Assembly: GCF_016654015.1 (NCBI RefSeq)
Contig: NZ_JAEPWM010000001.1
Location: forward strand, 496,001-560,000
From: Ramlibacter ginsenosidimutans
GTDB lineage: Bacteria > Pseudomonadota > Gammaproteobacteria > Burkholderiales > Burkholderiaceae_C
Direction of reading: 5' to 3'
DNA length: 64,000 bases
Part shown: in pieces, positions 42,522 through 50,710 of the stretch
Numbering within the stretch: the stretch's first letter is position 1
Layout of the letters: the number at the start of each line of letters is the position of its first letter
The notes under the pieces: model-generated
The model's input: the letters and a program-made list of their open reading frames with translations, nothing else
Databases searched by the model: none
Told to the model about the DNA's origin: nothing
Made by a program: the position numbers and the translations under genes

Positions 42522-42533
42522 GGTAGCTAAACC
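42522..42533. promoter_or_regulatory. Possible second MarR site
   Basis: GGTAGCTAAACC reads GGTTTAGCTACC on the minus strand, close to GGTTAAGTACC of the first palindrome. It lies 36 bp before the marR ATG and may serve autoregulation. Confidence 0.35.
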
Positions 42534-42569
42534 AGTTGGCAGCTCGGCAGGCTTGGGCACAATGCCCGC

Positions 42570-43061
42570 ATGAGCAACCGACGCAGCCCGCGGCTCGACC
42601 TCACGCCGGCCGGGCGGATGGAAGAGGCGCGCCTGCAGAAGGTGCTGGGCTACCAGCTGGCGCAGGCGACCATCGTGACCGACGCGATCTTCAGGGAGCA
42701 GGTGGGCAAGCCGCTCAACCTGCGGCCGGTGGAGTACACGGTGCTGACGCTGATCGCGGAGAACCCGGGCGGATCGCTGGTGCGGCTCGCGCGCGCCCTG
42801 TGCGTGACGCCGCCCAACATCTCCACGATGGTGGACCGGCTGGAAGCCAAGGGCCTGATCGCGCGGGAGTCGAGCGAGGAAGACCGGCGCGCCCACGTGC
42901 TGCACGTCACCAGCAAGGGCGCGGACCTCGTGCGCAAGGCCACGCAGAAGATCGTGGCGGCGGAAAGCCAGGCGCTGCCGCTCTCCGCCGGCGAACAGGC
43001 GATCCTCGCCGAGCTGCTGCACAAGGTGGCGCTCGCGCGCAGCAAGGTGCTGGGCGGCTGA
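42570..43061 (+). CDS. MarR-family transcriptional regulator
   Basis: A 163-residue winged-helix regulator. The DNA-binding block reads LVRLARALCVTPPNISTMVDRLEAKGLIARESSEEDRRAHVLHVTSKG, with the wing Asp-Arg-Arg typical of MarR. Flanking helices serve dimerisation. It is divergent from the tannase-family esterase and probably represses it until an aromatic ligand binds. Confidence 0.92.
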   Translation: MSNRRSPRLDLTPAGRMEEARLQKVLGYQLAQATIVTDAIFREQVGKPLNLRPVEYTVLTLIAENPGGSLVRLARALCVTPPNISTMVDRLEAKGLIARESSEEDRRAHVLHVTSKGADLVRKATQKIVAAESQALPLSAGEQAILAELLHKVALARSKVLGG

Positions 43062-43086
43062 GCCGGCGCGCCGCGGCCTGCGCCGC

Positions 43087-43092
43087 TATACT
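43087..43092 (+). promoter_or_regulatory. -10 element of the thi operon
   Basis: TATACT lies 11 nt before the start of the TPP aptamer, the usual distance for transcription to begin at its edge. No good -35 is seen at 17 bp. Confidence 0.5.
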
Positions 43093-43102
43093 TGCCCTTC
43101 GC

Positions 43103-43190
43103 TCCGGGGTGCGGGCGGCATGGGCCGCCCGCTGAGATGGCCAGCACCAAACCCGTGAACTTGAACCGGTTCGTACCGGCGTAAGGAGAG
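43103..43190 (+). promoter_or_regulatory. TPP riboswitch (THI element)
   Basis: This shows the conserved blocks of the thiamine pyrophosphate aptamer: GGGGTGC, a GC-rich P3 stem (GCGGGCGGC/GCCGCCCGC), CTGAGA (43132-43137), then ACCCGTGAACTTGAACCGG and TACCGGCGTAAGGAGAG. The last block contains AAGGAG, which is also the Shine-Dalgarno of the leader ORF at 43193, so ligand binding can hide it and block translation. It controls thiOSG. No intrinsic terminator follows, favouring translational control. Confidence 0.92.
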
Positions 43191-43192
43191 CC

Positions 43193-43237
43193 ATGCAGCA
43201 CCCTCCCCTCCCCGTTCCCAAGGACCCGAAGCGATGA
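43193..43237 (+). CDS. 14-residue leader peptide between riboswitch and thiO
   Basis: ATG at 43193 lies directly after the riboswitch AAGGAG and encodes [14 protein letters not shown], ending in a TGA that overlaps the thiO ATG (ATGA). It is proline-rich. It is likely translated when the riboswitch is open and passes ribosomes to thiO, which has its own weaker AAGGA inside the leader. Confidence 0.6.
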   Translation: MQHPPLPVPKDPKR

Positions 43238-44268
43238 CCATTGCCATCGCCGGCGCGGGCCTGCTCGGGCGCCTGCTCGCCTTCCAGCTGGCGCGCGCGG
43301 GCCACACCGTCCACGTCTTCGATCCCGCCGCCCACGCCGAGGCGCGCGGCGCCGCCGGCTGGACGGCCGCCGGCATGCTGAGCCCGGTGGCGGAACTCGA
43401 ATGCGCCGACGAGAACGTGTTCCGCCTCGGTCTGCGCACGATGGCGCTGTGGCCGCAGCTCATCGCGCAGCTCGACGTGCCGGTGGAATGCGCGTTCGAC
43501 GGCAGCCTGCTGCTGGCGCACCGCGGCGACGAGGGCTCGGCGAAGCGGGTGATCGACCTGCTCGCGGCAAAGGCCGGCGGCATCGATGCGAGCGCCAGCC
43601 TCGCGCCGCAGTTGCTTGCAGCGGAGCGACTGCGGCAACTCGAGCCCTCGGTGCGCGGCCCCGCCCACGCGTGGCTGCTGCCGCACGAAGGGCGGATCCA
43701 CACGGTGCAGGCGATGCAGGCGCTGGCCGCATCGGCGCCGCGCGTGCAGTGGCACTGGAACAGCAGCGTCGAGTCCGCCGCGCCGGGCGTCGTGCGCGTG
43801 CAGGGCGCGGAGCAGCGCTTCACGCATGTCTTCGACGTGCGCGGCACCGGCGCGCGGCCGCAACTGCCCGTGCGGGGCGTGCGCGGCGAGATCTTCTGGT
43901 TGCAGGCGCCCGGGCTGGCGCTGCACCGACCCTTGCGCCTGCTGCATCCGCGCTACCGCGTGTACCTCGTGCCGCGCGCACCCGACCTCGTCGTGGTCGG
44001 CGCGAGCGAGATCGAGAGCGAGGACCGCTCGCCCGTGTCCGTGCGCAGCACGGTCGAACTGCTCGCGGCCGCGCACAGCGTGATCCCCGAACTGGCGGAG
44101 GCGCGCATCGTGCACAGCGAATCCAACCTGCGCCCGGCCCTGCCCGACAACCTGCCGCGGCTGGAGACCCAGCCCGGACTGACACGCATCAACGGCCTCT
44201 TCCGCCACGGCTGGCTCATCGCGCCGGCGCTGGTGGAACAGGCCCTCCAGGAGATGGAAACAAGATGA
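43234..44268 (+). CDS. thiO: Glycine oxidase / thiamine-biosynthesis FAD oxidoreductase
   Basis: A 344-residue flavoprotein of the DAO family with the N-terminal FAD motif [21 protein letters not shown] and [18 protein letters not shown], typical of ThiO. It oxidises glycine to the imine used by ThiG. The C-terminal [33 protein letters not shown] is also characteristic. Its start overlaps the leader stop, and its stop overlaps the thiS ATG, giving a coupled chain. Confidence 0.92.
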   Translation: MTIAIAGAGLLGRLLAFQLARAGHTVHVFDPAAHAEARGAAGWTAAGMLSPVAELECADENVFRLGLRTMALWPQLIAQLDVPVECAFDGSLLLAHRGDEGSAKRVIDLLAAKAGGIDASASLAPQLLAAERLRQLEPSVRGPAHAWLLPHEGRIHTVQAMQALAASAPRVQWHWNSSVESAAPGVVRVQGAEQRFTHVFDVRGTGARPQLPVRGVRGEIFWLQAPGLALHRPLRLLHPRYRVYLVPRAPDLVVVGASEIESEDRSPVSVRSTVELLAAAHSVIPELAEARIVHSESNLRPALPDNLPRLETQPGLTRINGLFRHGWLIAPALVEQALQEMETR

Positions 44269-44471
44269 GCCTCAGCATCAAGGTCAACGGAGAGCCGCGC
44301 AGCGTGCCGGACACCGCCACCCTGGCGGACCTGGTGAACGCGCTCGGCGAGGCGCCGCAGGCGCTCGCGACGGCCGTCAACGGCGACTTCGTGCCACGCA
44401 ACGCGCGCGACGGCGTGCGGCTGCGCGAAGGCGACGAAGTGTTCACCTTCCAGCCGATCACGGGAGGCTGA
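44265..44471 (+). CDS. thiS: Sulfur carrier protein ThiS
   Basis: A 68-residue ubiquitin-like sulfur carrier. It begins [16 protein letters not shown] and ends FQPITGG, the C-terminal Gly-Gly that is adenylated and thiocarboxylated. The start overlaps the thiO stop (ATGA). Supplies sulfur to ThiG for the thiazole ring. Confidence 0.93.
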   Translation: MSLSIKVNGEPRSVPDTATLADLVNALGEAPQALATAVNGDFVPRNARDGVRLREGDEVFTFQPITGG

Positions 44472-44473
44472 GC

Positions 44474-45250
44474 ATGGGCCTGCGCATCGGCGACATCGAA
44501 CTCACCAGCCGCTTCTTCCTCGGCACGGCCGGCTATCCGTCGCCGCAGGTGCTGCAGGAAGCGATCGCCGCGTCCGGCACGCAGGTGGTGACCGTCGGAC
44601 TCAAGCGCCAGCTCGCCGCCGGCGGCGCGCCCGGCGATTTCTACGCGATGATCCGCGCGAGCGGCGCACGCCTGCTGCCCAACACCGCGGGCTGCCGCAC
44701 GGCACGCGAAGCGGTCACGCTGGCGCGCATGGCGCGCGAACTGTTCGACACCCGCTGGCTCAAGCTGGAAGTCGTGGGCGACGACTACACGCTGCAGCCG
44801 GACCCGTTCGAACTGGTGGACGCCGCGCGCACGCTGGTGCAGGACGGCTTCGAAGTCTTTCCCTACTGCACCGACGACCTCGTCACCTGCCAGCGGCTGC
44901 TCGACGTGGGCTGCCGCATCCTCATGCCCTGGGGCGCGCCCATCGGATCGGGCCAGGGCCTGCTCAACCCGACGGCGCTGCGCACCCTGCGCGCGCGCCT
45001 GCCCGACGCGCTGCTGGTGGTGGATGCGGGCATCGGCTCGCCGCAACACGCGGTGCATGCGATGGAGCTGGGCTTCGATGCGGTGCTGGTGAACTCCGCC
45101 GTGTCGCAGTCGCACGATCCGGTCAAGATGGCGCGCGCCTTCCGGCTCGCCGTGGAGTCGGGGCGGCTCGCGTACGAGGCCGGCATCATGGCGCGCCAGG
45201 AGATGGCGGTGCCAAGCACGCCGGTGACCGGCCAGCCCTTCGTCCTTTGA
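44474..45250 (+). CDS. thiG: Thiazole synthase
   Basis: A 258-residue TIM-barrel enzyme forming the thiazole phosphate moiety of thiamine from DXP, the ThiS thiocarboxylate and the glycine imine. Typical blocks are [46 protein letters not shown] (Schiff-base Lys region) and [19 protein letters not shown]. It starts 2 nt after thiS. thiE, thiD and thiC are not in the window. Confidence 0.95.
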   Translation: MGLRIGDIELTSRFFLGTAGYPSPQVLQEAIAASGTQVVTVGLKRQLAAGGAPGDFYAMIRASGARLLPNTAGCRTAREAVTLARMARELFDTRWLKLEVVGDDYTLQPDPFELVDAARTLVQDGFEVFPYCTDDLVTCQRLLDVGCRILMPWGAPIGSGQGLLNPTALRTLRARLPDALLVVDAGIGSPQHAVHAMELGFDAVLVNSAVSQSHDPVKMARAFRLAVESGRLAYEAGIMARQEMAVPSTPVTGQPFVL

Positions 45251-45253
45251 ACG

Positions 45254-46027
45254 ATGAAGATCGCCACCTTCAACGTCAATGGCGTGAAGGGGCGGCTGCC
45301 GCGGCTGCTCGAGTGGCTGGAGGAGACGGCACCCGATGTCGTCTGCCTGCAGGAGATCAAGACCGGCGACCCGGCCGGCCCGGCTCAGGCACTGGCGCAG
45401 GCGGGTTACCGCGGCGTGTGGCATCCGCAGCGCTCGCATCATGGCGTCGCCGTGCTCGCGCGCGGCGAGCCGCCGCGCGAAATCGGGCGCACCCTGCCCG
45501 GTGATCCCGCGGACCTCGCGTCGCGCTGGCTCGAATGCGAGGTGCAGGGCCTGCACGTGGTCTCGGTCTACCTGCCCAACGGCAACCCGGTGCCCAGCCC
45601 GAACTTCGACTACAAGCTGCGCTGGATGGACCGGCTGGTCGCGCACGGCGAAGCCCTGCTGGCCACGCGTCGCCCCGTCGTGCTCGCCGGCGACTTCAAC
45701 GTGGTGCCGACCAACAGCGACATCTACAACGCGGGCAGCTGGCGCTTCGACGCCGTGCTGCAGCCGGAAACCCGCGAGAAGTACGAGCGCCTGCTGGCGC
45801 AGGGCTGGGTGGACGCCATGCGCCACCTGCACCCGAAGCAGCGCATCTACACGTTCTGGGTGAACGCGGCGGCCTTCCAGCGCAACGCCGGTTTCCGCAT
45901 GGATTTCCTGCTGCTGAGCCCGGATCTCGTGCCCCGGCTGCGCGCCACCGGCGTCGACGCGGAACATCGCGGGCGGGACAAGCCCAGCGACCACGCGCCG
46001 GCGTGGATCACGCTGGATTGGCCTTGA
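45254..46027 (+). CDS. xth: Exodeoxyribonuclease III
   Basis: A 257-residue AP endonuclease / 3'-5' exonuclease for base-excision repair. Family motifs are ATFNVNGVKGRLP, VCLQEIKTGD (metal Glu), AGDFNVVPTNSDIYN, and the C-terminal KPSDHAPAWITLDW with catalytic Asp-His. It lies 3 nt after thiG and may be read from the thi transcript. Its 3' end overlaps the convergent PAS gene by 20 bp. Confidence 0.95.
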   Translation: MKIATFNVNGVKGRLPRLLEWLEETAPDVVCLQEIKTGDPAGPAQALAQAGYRGVWHPQRSHHGVAVLARGEPPREIGRTLPGDPADLASRWLECEVQGLHVVSVYLPNGNPVPSPNFDYKLRWMDRLVAHGEALLATRRPVVLAGDFNVVPTNSDIYNAGSWRFDAVLQPETREKYERLLAQGWVDAMRHLHPKQRIYTFWVNAAAFQRNAGFRMDFLLLSPDLVPRLRATGVDAEHRGRDKPSDHAPAWITLDWP

Positions 46028-46415
46028 GCTGCGCCTCGGTCGCGTCACGCGCGGTGGCGAGCACGCCGGTGACCTGCCCGGCCGCGTCCTTCACCAGCGC
46101 GAAGCTGAAGTCCACGTAGAGCTTGCGCCCGTCCTTCGGCTGGGCGCGCGTGCGCATCACGCGGCCGGCGACGCGCAATGCGCCCGACGCGATCGCGCGT
46201 GCGAAGCCCGCGTCGTGCGCGGCCCGGAAGCGCTCCGGCACGATGAGATTCAGGTCGGCGCCGAGGACCTCCGCCGCGGCGTAACCGAACAGGCGCTCCG
46301 CCGCCGGATTCCAGAAGCGGATGCGGCCTTGCACGTCCGCGAGCACGAGGGCTTCCGGCAGGGCCTGCAAAACGCCGTGCAGCAGGTCGGGGGACAGGGG
46401 CATCGGCGAACTCAT
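46008..46415 (-). CDS. PAS-domain protein
   Basis: A ~135-residue protein consisting of a single PAS domain: LQALPEALVLADVQGRIRFWNPAAERLFGY, then DFSFALVKDAAGQVTGVLATARDAT. There is no output domain, so it may sense a ligand or redox state and act on a partner. The ATG at 46413-46415 was chosen; a TTG at 46473-46475 is in frame but would overlap the palindrome at 46462. Confidence 0.75.
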   Translation of the reverse strand: MSSPMPLSPDLLHGVLQALPEALVLADVQGRIRFWNPAAERLFGYAAAEVLGADLNLIVPERFRAAHDAGFARAIASGALRVAGRVMRTRAQPKDGRKLYVDFSFALVKDAAGQVTGVLATARDATEAQLKANPA

Positions 46416-46461
46416 GCGGTCTCGATTCCGTGGTGAGGGGCTGAACGGAAGCCCAGGCCGG

Positions 46462-46475
46462 TTGTCGTCCGACAA
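46462..46475. promoter_or_regulatory. Palindrome TTGTCG-TC-CGACAA between divergent genes
   Basis: A perfect 6-bp inverted repeat with 2-bp spacer, 47 bp from the PAS gene and 60 bp from the small gene at 46535. It is related to the TGTCnGACA sites at 39385 and 40089. Confidence 0.45.
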
Positions 46476-46534
46476 GGGGGCGGGAGGGAGGCGGTTAGCA
46501 TGGATCAGCAGAAGACGAAGAGACCGGCAACATC

Positions 46535-46834
46535 ATGGATGAAGAGATCGCGGCGCTCAGGAAGGAAGTGGAGCACCTGATCGCAATGCACACGGCTTCG
46601 TACGTGACCCTCACGTCGCTCGTGGCCACCCACCCGCAGCCGGAGCAGTTCCAGTTGCACCTGATCACCGCGCTGGAAGGCGTGCTCGGGTCGGAACGCC
46701 TTGGCCGCTGGACCGAGGACCAGAAGCAGATCGTGCGGCGCGTGGTGGAGACCTTCCAGAACGTGCGGCCGGCGCCGCCCATCGATCCCCTGAAGCAGGC
46801 GCTCGGCGACCGGGACCCCCGGCAGCATCCCTGA
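46535..46834 (+). CDS. Small cytoplasmic protein, unknown
   Basis: A 99-residue protein, MDEEIAALRKEVEHLIAMHT..., with an N-terminal helix and a second helical block (QLHLITALEGVLGSERLGRW). It is rich in charged residues, and no signal peptide is present. Divergent from the PAS protein with a shared palindrome between. Not recognised. Confidence 0.6.
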   Translation: MDEEIAALRKEVEHLIAMHTASYVTLTSLVATHPQPEQFQLHLITALEGVLGSERLGRWTEDQKQIVRRVVETFQNVRPAPPIDPLKQALGDRDPRQHP

Positions 46835-46862
46835 CGGTTGGATCGCGTCGGCCGCGCGCGGC

Positions 46863-48050
46863 TCACGGCAGGAACAGCTCCTGCAGGTTCGAGAGGAAGT
46901 CGAAGCCGTGCTCCGTCGGCCGCACGCGGGCGAAGTCGCGCGTGACCAGGCCCTTGGCCTCGGCGTCGCGCAGCGGCTTCTCGATGGTGCTGAGCGGCAG
47001 GCCCGTGCGGTCCACGAAGTCCTGCAGCGCGAATCCTTCCTTCAGCCGCAGCGCGTTCAGCATGTACTCGAATGGCAGGTCGCCGCGCGCGACTTCCTCT
47101 TCCTGCGCGATCGCGTGGCCTGCCAGCGCGTTCTCCATGTAGAGCCGCGGTTCGCGATTGCGCACCTGCCGCACGATGCGATGCGGGAACGACAGTTTCC
47201 CGTGCGCCCCGGCGCCGATCCCCAGGTAGTCGCCGAACTGCCAGTAATTCCAGTTGTGCCAGCAGCGGTGGCCAGGCTTGGCATACGCCGACACCTCGTA
47301 GCGCTCCAGGCCCGTCGCTGCTGTCATCTCCGTGATGCGATCGAGCATCGCGTAGGCCAGGTCTTCCGGCGGGATCACCGGCGGGAACTTGGCGAACAGG
47401 GTGTTCGGTTCGATGGTGAGGTGGTAGATCGACAGGTGCGGCGGCTGCAAGGCCAGCGCCTGCGTGACGTCCTCTTCCAGCTGCGCCAGCGTCTGCCCCG
47501 GCAGCGCATACATCAGGTCGAGGTTGAAGGTCTCGAAATTCTCGGCCGCCTCCTCGACGGCAGCGATGGCCTGGCGGCTGTCGTGCACGCGGCCGATCGC
47601 CTTCAGGTGCGCATCGTTGAAGCTCTGCACGCCGACCGACAGGCGCGTCACGCCGGCAGCGCGGAACGCCTTGAAGCGGTCCTTCTCGAAGGTGCCGGGA
47701 TTCGCTTCCAGCGTGATCTCCGCCTCGGGTACCAGCTTCACGCGCGCGCGGATGTCCGACAGCAGCCGGTCGATGCCTGCCGGCGAGAACAGGCTGGGCG
47801 TGCCGCCGCCGATGAAGATGCTGTGCACTTCACGCCCCCAGACGAGGGGAAGCGCCGATTCGAGGTCGGCCCGGAGGGCATCGAGGTACTGCTGCTCGGG
47901 CAGCTCGCCCCCCTTCATTTCGTGCGAGTTGAAGTCGCAGTAAGGGCACTTGCGCAGGCACCACGGCAGGTGCACGTAGAGCGACAGCGGCGGCAAGGCC
48001 GGCAGCTGCAGCGTGCCGGGCCGCAGGAAGTGCGTGACGTCGTTGGCCAT
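46863..48050 (-). CDS. hemW: Radical SAM heme chaperone HemW
   Basis: A 395-residue radical SAM protein related to oxygen-independent coproporphyrinogen oxidase. The cluster motif is CLRKCPYCDFNSHE; other blocks are IFIGGGTPSLFSP, SVGVQSFNDAHLKAIGR and GDYLGIGAGAHGKL. HemW proteins bind and transfer heme rather than oxidise coproporphyrinogen. The ATG is at 48048-48050, 5 nt after rdgB, in the operon rph-rdgB-hemW. Confidence 0.93.
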   Translation of the reverse strand: MANDVTHFLRPGTLQLPALPPLSLYVHLPWCLRKCPYCDFNSHEMKGGELPEQQYLDALRADLESALPLVWGREVHSIFIGGGTPSLFSPAGIDRLLSDIRARVKLVPEAEITLEANPGTFEKDRFKAFRAAGVTRLSVGVQSFNDAHLKAIGRVHDSRQAIAAVEEAAENFETFNLDLMYALPGQTLAQLEEDVTQALALQPPHLSIYHLTIEPNTLFAKFPPVIPPEDLAYAMLDRITEMTAATGLERYEVSAYAKPGHRCWHNWNYWQFGDYLGIGAGAHGKLSFPHRIVRQVRNREPRLYMENALAGHAIAQEEEVARGDLPFEYMLNALRLKEGFALQDFVDRTGLPLSTIEKPLRDAEAKGLVTRDFARVRPTEHGFDFLSNLQELFLP

Positions 48051-48055
48051 GGCGA

Positions 48056-48661
48056 CTACAACCAGCGTTCGCGAATGAGCTGCACCATCTGCTGCGCCGC
48101 CTTGCCGCGATGGCTGTTCGCGTTCTTCACCTCGGGGGGCAGTTCGGCGAACGTCCGGCCGAAGGCGGGAATGAACATGACCGGATCGAAGCCGAAGCCA
48201 TGCGCGCCGCGCGGCTCGCGCGTGATCTCGCCCACCGCCCGGCCGACCGCGATCAGCGGTTCGGGATCCTCGGGCGTGCGCACGGCGACCAGCGTGCTCA
48301 CGAGCGCGGCGCGGCGCTGCGCGATGTCGCGCATCTGCTCGAGCAGCGCCTTCACGTTGTGCTCGTCGCCCTTCGGATAGCCGAACTGCGTCGCGTAATA
48401 GGCCGTGTCCACGCCGGGCAGGCCGCCGAACGCGTCCACGCACAAGCCCGCGTCGTCGGCGATCGCGGGCAGCCCGGTGTGCTGCGCCGCGTTGCGCGCC
48501 TTCGCCAGCGCGTTCTCCACGAAGGTGCGATGCGGCTCGTCGGCGTCGGGCACGCCCAGCTCGCCCTGGCGCACCAGCGCGATGCCCAGTGGCGCGAACA
48601 TCGCCTGCAACTCGGCGAGCTTGCCCGGGTTGTTGGAAGCGAGGACGACGCGATCGATCAC
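48056..48661 (-). CDS. rdgB: dITP/XTP pyrophosphatase
   Basis: A 201-residue housecleaning nucleotidase that removes deaminated purine triphosphates. Motifs: [43 protein letters not shown] and [16 protein letters not shown]. It starts with GTG at 48659-48661, overlapping the rph stop as GTGA; an ATG in a suitable place is absent. Middle gene of rph-rdgB-hemW. Confidence 0.93.
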   Translation of the reverse strand: MIDRVVLASNNPGKLAELQAMFAPLGIALVRQGELGVPDADEPHRTFVENALAKARNAAQHTGLPAIADDAGLCVDAFGGLPGVDTAYYATQFGYPKGDEHNVKALLEQMRDIAQRRAALVSTLVAVRTPEDPEPLIAVGRAVGEITREPRGAHGFGFDPVMFIPAFGRTFAELPPEVKNANSHRGKAAQQMVQLIRERWL

Positions 48662-49386
48662 GCGCCCAGGGCCTTCTGCTGCAGGGACACGAGTTCGGCG
48701 ATGCCCTTTTCGGCCAGGCGCAGGAGTTCGTCCATCTCCTTGCGCGTGAAGGGCACGCCCTCGGCGGTGCCCTGCACTTCGACATAGTGGCCCGCGCCCG
48801 TCATCACGACGTTCATGTCGGTGTCGCACGCCACGTCCTCGACGTATTCGAGGTCCAGCAGCTCCGTGCCTTCGACGATGCCCACCGACACCGCCGCCAC
48901 CGGCCCGAGCACGGGGGAAGCGCTGAGCTTGCCGCTCGCGATCAGCGTGTTCACTGCGTCCTGCGCCGCCACGAAGGCGCCGGTGATGGCCGCCGTGCGC
49001 GTGCCGCCGTCGGCCTGCAGCACGTCGCAGTCGAGCGTGATGGTGCGCTCGCCGAGCTTCTTCAGGTCGAACACGGCGCGCAGGCTGCGGCCGATCAGGC
49101 GCTGGATCTCCTGCGTGCGCCCGCTCTGCTTGCCACGCGCCGCTTCCCGGTCGCCGCGCGTGTGCGTGGCGCGCGGCAGCATGCCGTACTCCGCCGTCAC
49201 CCAGCCCTCGCCGCTGCCGCGCTTGTGCGGCGGCACCTTCTCTTCGACCGACGCCGTGCACAGCACGCGCGTGTTCCCGAACTCGATCAGCACCGAACCC
49301 TCGGCGTGGATGGTGAAGCCACGCGTGATGCGCACGGGTCGAAGCTGGTCGGCGGCGCGGCCGTTGGGTCGCTGGAAAGTCGTCAT
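48658..49386 (-). CDS. rph: Ribonuclease PH
   Basis: A 242-residue phosphorolytic 3'-5' exoribonuclease trimming tRNA precursors. Motifs: [56 protein letters not shown] and [22 protein letters not shown]. Full length. First gene of the operon with rdgB and hemW. Confidence 0.95.
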   Translation of the reverse strand: MTTFQRPNGRAADQLRPVRITRGFTIHAEGSVLIEFGNTRVLCTASVEEKVPPHKRGSGEGWVTAEYGMLPRATHTRGDREAARGKQSGRTQEIQRLIGRSLRAVFDLKKLGERTITLDCDVLQADGGTRTAAITGAFVAAQDAVNTLIASGKLSASPVLGPVAAVSVGIVEGTELLDLEYVEDVACDTDMNVVMTGAGHYVEVQGTAEGVPFTRKEMDELLRLAEKGIAELVSLQQKALGA

Positions 49387-49461
49387 CCGCGGGATTGTGC
49401 CCCGGGGCGCACGCCGGGACTGCCGTGGGGGTGTTCAGAGGGGAGGCGGTGGATCGGAAAC

Positions 49462-49637
49462 GTAGGCTGGTGGTGAGCCGCAGGCGAACCCCAGCTCGCT
49501 GCGCTGCGCCGGATCGCTGGGGTTCGCGGTGCTCACCGCCAGCCTACGAGGGCCCGTCGGTCCACGAGGGCCCGCAAGTCTTTCCCCGCAGGGGCCCAAA
49601 TGTTCGACGTCGCGGCAGGCGGCGTGCGGTGCAGGCC
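49462..49637. repeat. 86-bp palindrome copy B plus flanking module
   Basis: 49462-49547 matches 5119-5204 with about two differences. It is followed, as at the first site, by a small CCCC-GCA-GGGG hairpin (49583-49594) and by the GCAGGCGGCGTGCGGTGCAG module (49609-49637). Apart from these the gap 49387-49737 holds no recognised feature. It lies between the rph start and the PP2C gene end. Confidence 0.85.
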
Positions 49638-49737
49638 TCCGAAGAGCGCACCTCTTCGTGCTCCCCGGAGATCGGCAAAGAACCTTGTGCGACTTCTGCG
49701 TCCGGCTGGCCGCCTTCGGCCGTCCGCCTTGAGACCC

Positions 49738-50640
49738 CTAAGCCTTCTTCGCCGCAGACCGCTTGATCGCCTCGTTGATCTCGGCGATCGAGCGCTCGAT
49801 GGCGGCGTCGTCCAGGTCGTCCACCAGCGTGTCGAGCACGCCGGCCTGGATCGTGGAGGCGAACACGCCGTCGCTGATGGAGTCGGTGGAGATGCCGCGC
49901 GTGGACTCGAAGGTGTCCGGCGTCTCCCATTCCATCGCGATCACCGTCACGTTGTCGGACTGCTCGCCGCCGTTGCGCAGCGCGCTTTCGACCAGGTCGG
50001 GCACGGCCTCGGAGACCGACTTGATGCTCAGCTCGCGCACGATCTCGTTGTCGTCCAGGCTGCCCCACAGGCCGTCGGAACACAGCAGGATCTTGTCGCC
50101 CTGCTGCATCTGCACCGGCCCGGTCACGTCGAACACGGGCTTGGTCGGCGAGCCGAGGCAGGTGAACAGGATGTTGCGGTTGATCCGGTCCATGCGGATC
50201 ACGCCGGCGCTCTGCTGCTCGAGGTACGAGTGGTCGCGCGTGCGCGTGAGCATCTCGCCCTCGCGCACGACGTACAGGCGCGAGTCGCCGCAGTGCACCC
50301 AGGATGCATGGCCGTTCTGCACGATCGCCGCGACCAGCGTGGTGCGGGGCGTGTCCAGCATGCCTTTCTCGCTGGCGTAGCGGATGATCTGGTGGTGGGC
50401 CGCCATGAGCGAGACCGACAGGAACTCGGCGACGTCCTTGACGACCGGGCGCGCTTCCTTCTGGTACAGCGCGGAGATGGTCTGCAGCGCCAGCTGCGCG
50501 GCGACCTCGCCTTCCGGGTGGCCGCCCATGCCGTCGGCCAGCAGGAACAGGCCCGACTCGCGCGTGTAGCAATAGCCCATGCGGTCTTCGTTCTTCTCGC
50601 GGCCGCCCTTGCGGCTGATCTGGAAGACCGAGAACTTCAT
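49738..50640 (-). CDS. PP2C-type serine/threonine protein phosphatase
   Basis: A 300-residue PPM/PP2C phosphatase, cytoplasmic. Metal-binding motifs: REKNEDRMGYCY near the N-terminus, LFLLADGMGGHPEGE, SWVHCGDSRLYVVRE, ILLCSDGLWGSLDDNE and SDNVTVIAME. It uses Mn2+ or Mg2+ to reverse Ser/Thr phosphorylation. It lies 70 bp downstream of the Ser/Thr kinase gene on the same strand, making a kinase-phosphatase pair. Confidence 0.93.
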   Translation of the reverse strand: MKFSVFQISRKGGREKNEDRMGYCYTRESGLFLLADGMGGHPEGEVAAQLALQTISALYQKEARPVVKDVAEFLSVSLMAAHHQIIRYASEKGMLDTPRTTLVAAIVQNGHASWVHCGDSRLYVVREGEMLTRTRDHSYLEQQSAGVIRMDRINRNILFTCLGSPTKPVFDVTGPVQMQQGDKILLCSDGLWGSLDDNEIVRELSIKSVSEAVPDLVESALRNGGEQSDNVTVIAMEWETPDTFESTRGISTDSISDGVFASTIQAGVLDTLVDDLDDAAIERSIAEINEAIKRSAAKKA

Positions 50641-50710
50641 GCGCAGCCCCGCTGCGCCGGCGCGGTGCCAGGCCGGAAGCGCGCGCCAGCTGGCGGCAGT
50701 AGCCCGCGGC

